Shown: positions 56,215 to 64,000 of the stretch, in pieces
How positions within the stretch are numbered: the first letter of the stretch is position 1
How the letters are laid out: the number at the start of each line of letters is the position of its first letter
DNA from: Apus apus
Taxonomy: Eukaryota; Chordata; Aves; Apodiformes; Apodidae
Direction: 5' to 3'
Assembly (NCBI RefSeq): GCF_020740795.1
Contig: NC_067294.1
Coordinates: 4,836,001-4,900,000, forward strand
Length of the DNA stretch: 64,000 nt
The notes under the pieces: model-generated
Database searches by the model: none
Told to the model about the DNA's origin: nothing
Seen by the model: the letters and a program-made list of their open reading frames with translations, nothing else
Program-made: the position numbers and the translations under genes

Positions 56215-57288
56215 CAAGCTACCTAAGACTGACACTTTATTTTGGAACACTGCTGCTGGGTGAAGAAAAGTCAGGTGTGTCCAGCGGGGAGACCTGCATG
56301 ACACAGAAAGAACCAACTCTAGAAACAGAGGAAGCAACTTTGGTACCAGGATTTAGGCAAGACTGGGGCAGAGCACTGTCCCTCCTACTCGTATCAGGGC
56401 ACTGTGGTCTTGTACCTGTCTTCAGACCCAAGATGGGGAATCATTGAGTGAAAAACAAACACACAAACAAACAAAAATTTAAAAAAATTTAATTGCATTC
56501 TAATTTCATTGTACACTCTTCAAACAGAAATGTCACTTGAAAGACTTCCAGTTCCCTTATTTCCTTGCACTGTACATGTTATGCAAATAACAGCCGGGGT
56601 GGCACACGAAACAAAATGTTGCTCTGGCTTTTCAAATAATTAATTGAAAGCAGCAGACATTTAAAACATAGCTGGGAATTTACAGCCACAGAAGAGCTTT
56701 GAAAATGACTGGTTAAACATGAAACACAGATGCAAAGAGGGGAGGGGAAGCTGGGGAGGAAGAAGGACAACAAATTTCCAGTTTGAGGCTGAAGTAGGAA
56801 AAAGACCCCTAACAACTGTACACGAGTGTCAACATGCTCAGTATTTACATTCTGAGCTTTACCAATGCTAGATAAGCAACATACTAAAAAAATAACTTAA
56901 AAAAGCTATACAATTGTAGTTATAAATACTGTATCTTTAAAACTAGTTAAGTAGTGTAGGCTAAAAAAATGTTCACAGTTACTCTGAAGAGAGCTGTACA
57001 TATATATATTGCACAGTAGAAAAAGTTCATTCAGTATATCATGTGTAAACAATTTTTATCTTCTCCTTTGGCAATTTCAGGACTTAAAGGAATATCTGCT
57101 GTGAGCAAAAGCACTTGGGTACAAGGCACATCAAAAGCTTTTAAAGCTACAAGATAAATCCATCTGACATTTTCCAGTTCACACTGTCATTCTCTTTAGA
57201 AAAACGTGTACCTATCAATTCAGAACAACACATTTCTACAAGCACAACTCAGAGGTCTGGTGATAAAAACATCAGCTGTTCTTGGCTG
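56215..57288 (-). other. GFPT2: GFPT2 3' UTR (predicted)
   Basis: The first minus-strand AATAAA below the GFPT2 stop is at 56,236-56,241, giving a 3' UTR of about 1.05 kb. A second signal at 55,708-55,713 would extend it to nearly 1.6 kb, ending about 30 bp from the plus-strand signal of the divergent transcript. Confidence 0.5.
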
Positions 57289-63418
<6,130 letters not shown>

Positions 63419-64000
63419 CTACAAAGGGAAAACACACAAGTTTATAAAGAAAAAGGTGCATATAAAGAAGTCGAAGGACAGCTGTGAAGTTGAAATACAT
63501 TATCCCATCTAGCTTCCTAAATAGGAAGATCCTCCCCAGTCCTGATCCAAAAGCCATTACATGGCAGAAATTGTCTGAACTTGGTTTGTTTCTGTAAGAT
63601 TCAACAAATATGATTATGTATTATTATATATTAATAGGTACCATATGCCTTGGTGATCCTTTCCCCCTGAACTACATCCGGAGAGAGGAAAATGTATATG
63701 AACTCAAGTTGTTTTCCTTCCAGTAATCACAAAACATCTTAGCACAGGCAAGCACAAATTTGAATAAATTTTTTAAACAAAACTTACTCTGCCTCTGAAG
63801 TGAGCCAGCAATAAACTCTATAGCTCTTTACTATTGAAACACTTTTCCAACCTTTACCCTTTTAAACTCAGAAATGTCAGCTGCACCTCAGGAACTGTAG
63901 AACCTTAAGAATGTTTTTTAATTATATGGGTCAAATGCCGTATTGAAGAACTTATTAAAAAAATAAAAATCTCACAGGAATAAAAGAGTGATTCACTCCC

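Overview
The window is vertebrate nuclear DNA and most likely avian. The coding exons are short, are bounded by GT-AG splice sites and closely match vertebrate proteins. The introns are compact: about 22 kb holds all of MAPK9. Two fossils look like CR1 LINE 3' ends, one of them with the typical ATTCTATG-type terminal repeat. No operons, CRISPR arrays, tRNA or rRNA genes were seen.

Layout. (1) 1-22,340: mostly noncoding sequence with no gene I can identify. It contains a small GC-rich island (10,390-10,690) and a CR1 3' end (11,030-11,076). (2) 22,345-24,530, plus strand: a small two-exon gene encoding about 153 aa. Its second exon closely resembles the C-terminal coiled coil of the RhoGAPs ARHGAP24/ARHGAP22/ARHGAP25. 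No RhoGAP or PH domain was found with it. It has its own TATA-like box and a polyadenylation signal. (3) 24,530-54,960, minus strand: MAPK9 (JNK2), with a complete 424-codon reading frame in 11 coding exons. Both mutually exclusive kinase exons (alpha and beta) are present, as is the 5-nt tandem acceptor that gives the short and long C-termini. A long AT-rich 3' region lies below 32,868. (4) 54,300-55,450: the MAPK9 CpG-island promoter. On the plus strand it carries CCAAT boxes and a near-perfect TATA box, and a plus-strand polyadenylation signal lies 0.6 kb downstream, so a short divergent transcript is likely. (5) 55,700-64,000, minus strand: the 3' two thirds of GFPT2, with 12 coding exons covering both SIS (isomerase) domains. 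Its 5' exons lie beyond the window.

How the parts relate. MAPK9 is a stress-activated kinase. GFPT2 is the rate-limiting enzyme of hexosamine synthesis. They lie in tandem, as in mammals. The ARHGAP-tail gene makes sense as part of a 2R paralogon: ARHGAP22 is near MAPK8, ARHGAP24 near MAPK10 and ARHGAP25 near GFPT1. A fourth family member beside MAPK9/GFPT2 is what genome duplication predicts, and here it appears to survive only as the dimerisation tail. This is the most interesting feature of the window.
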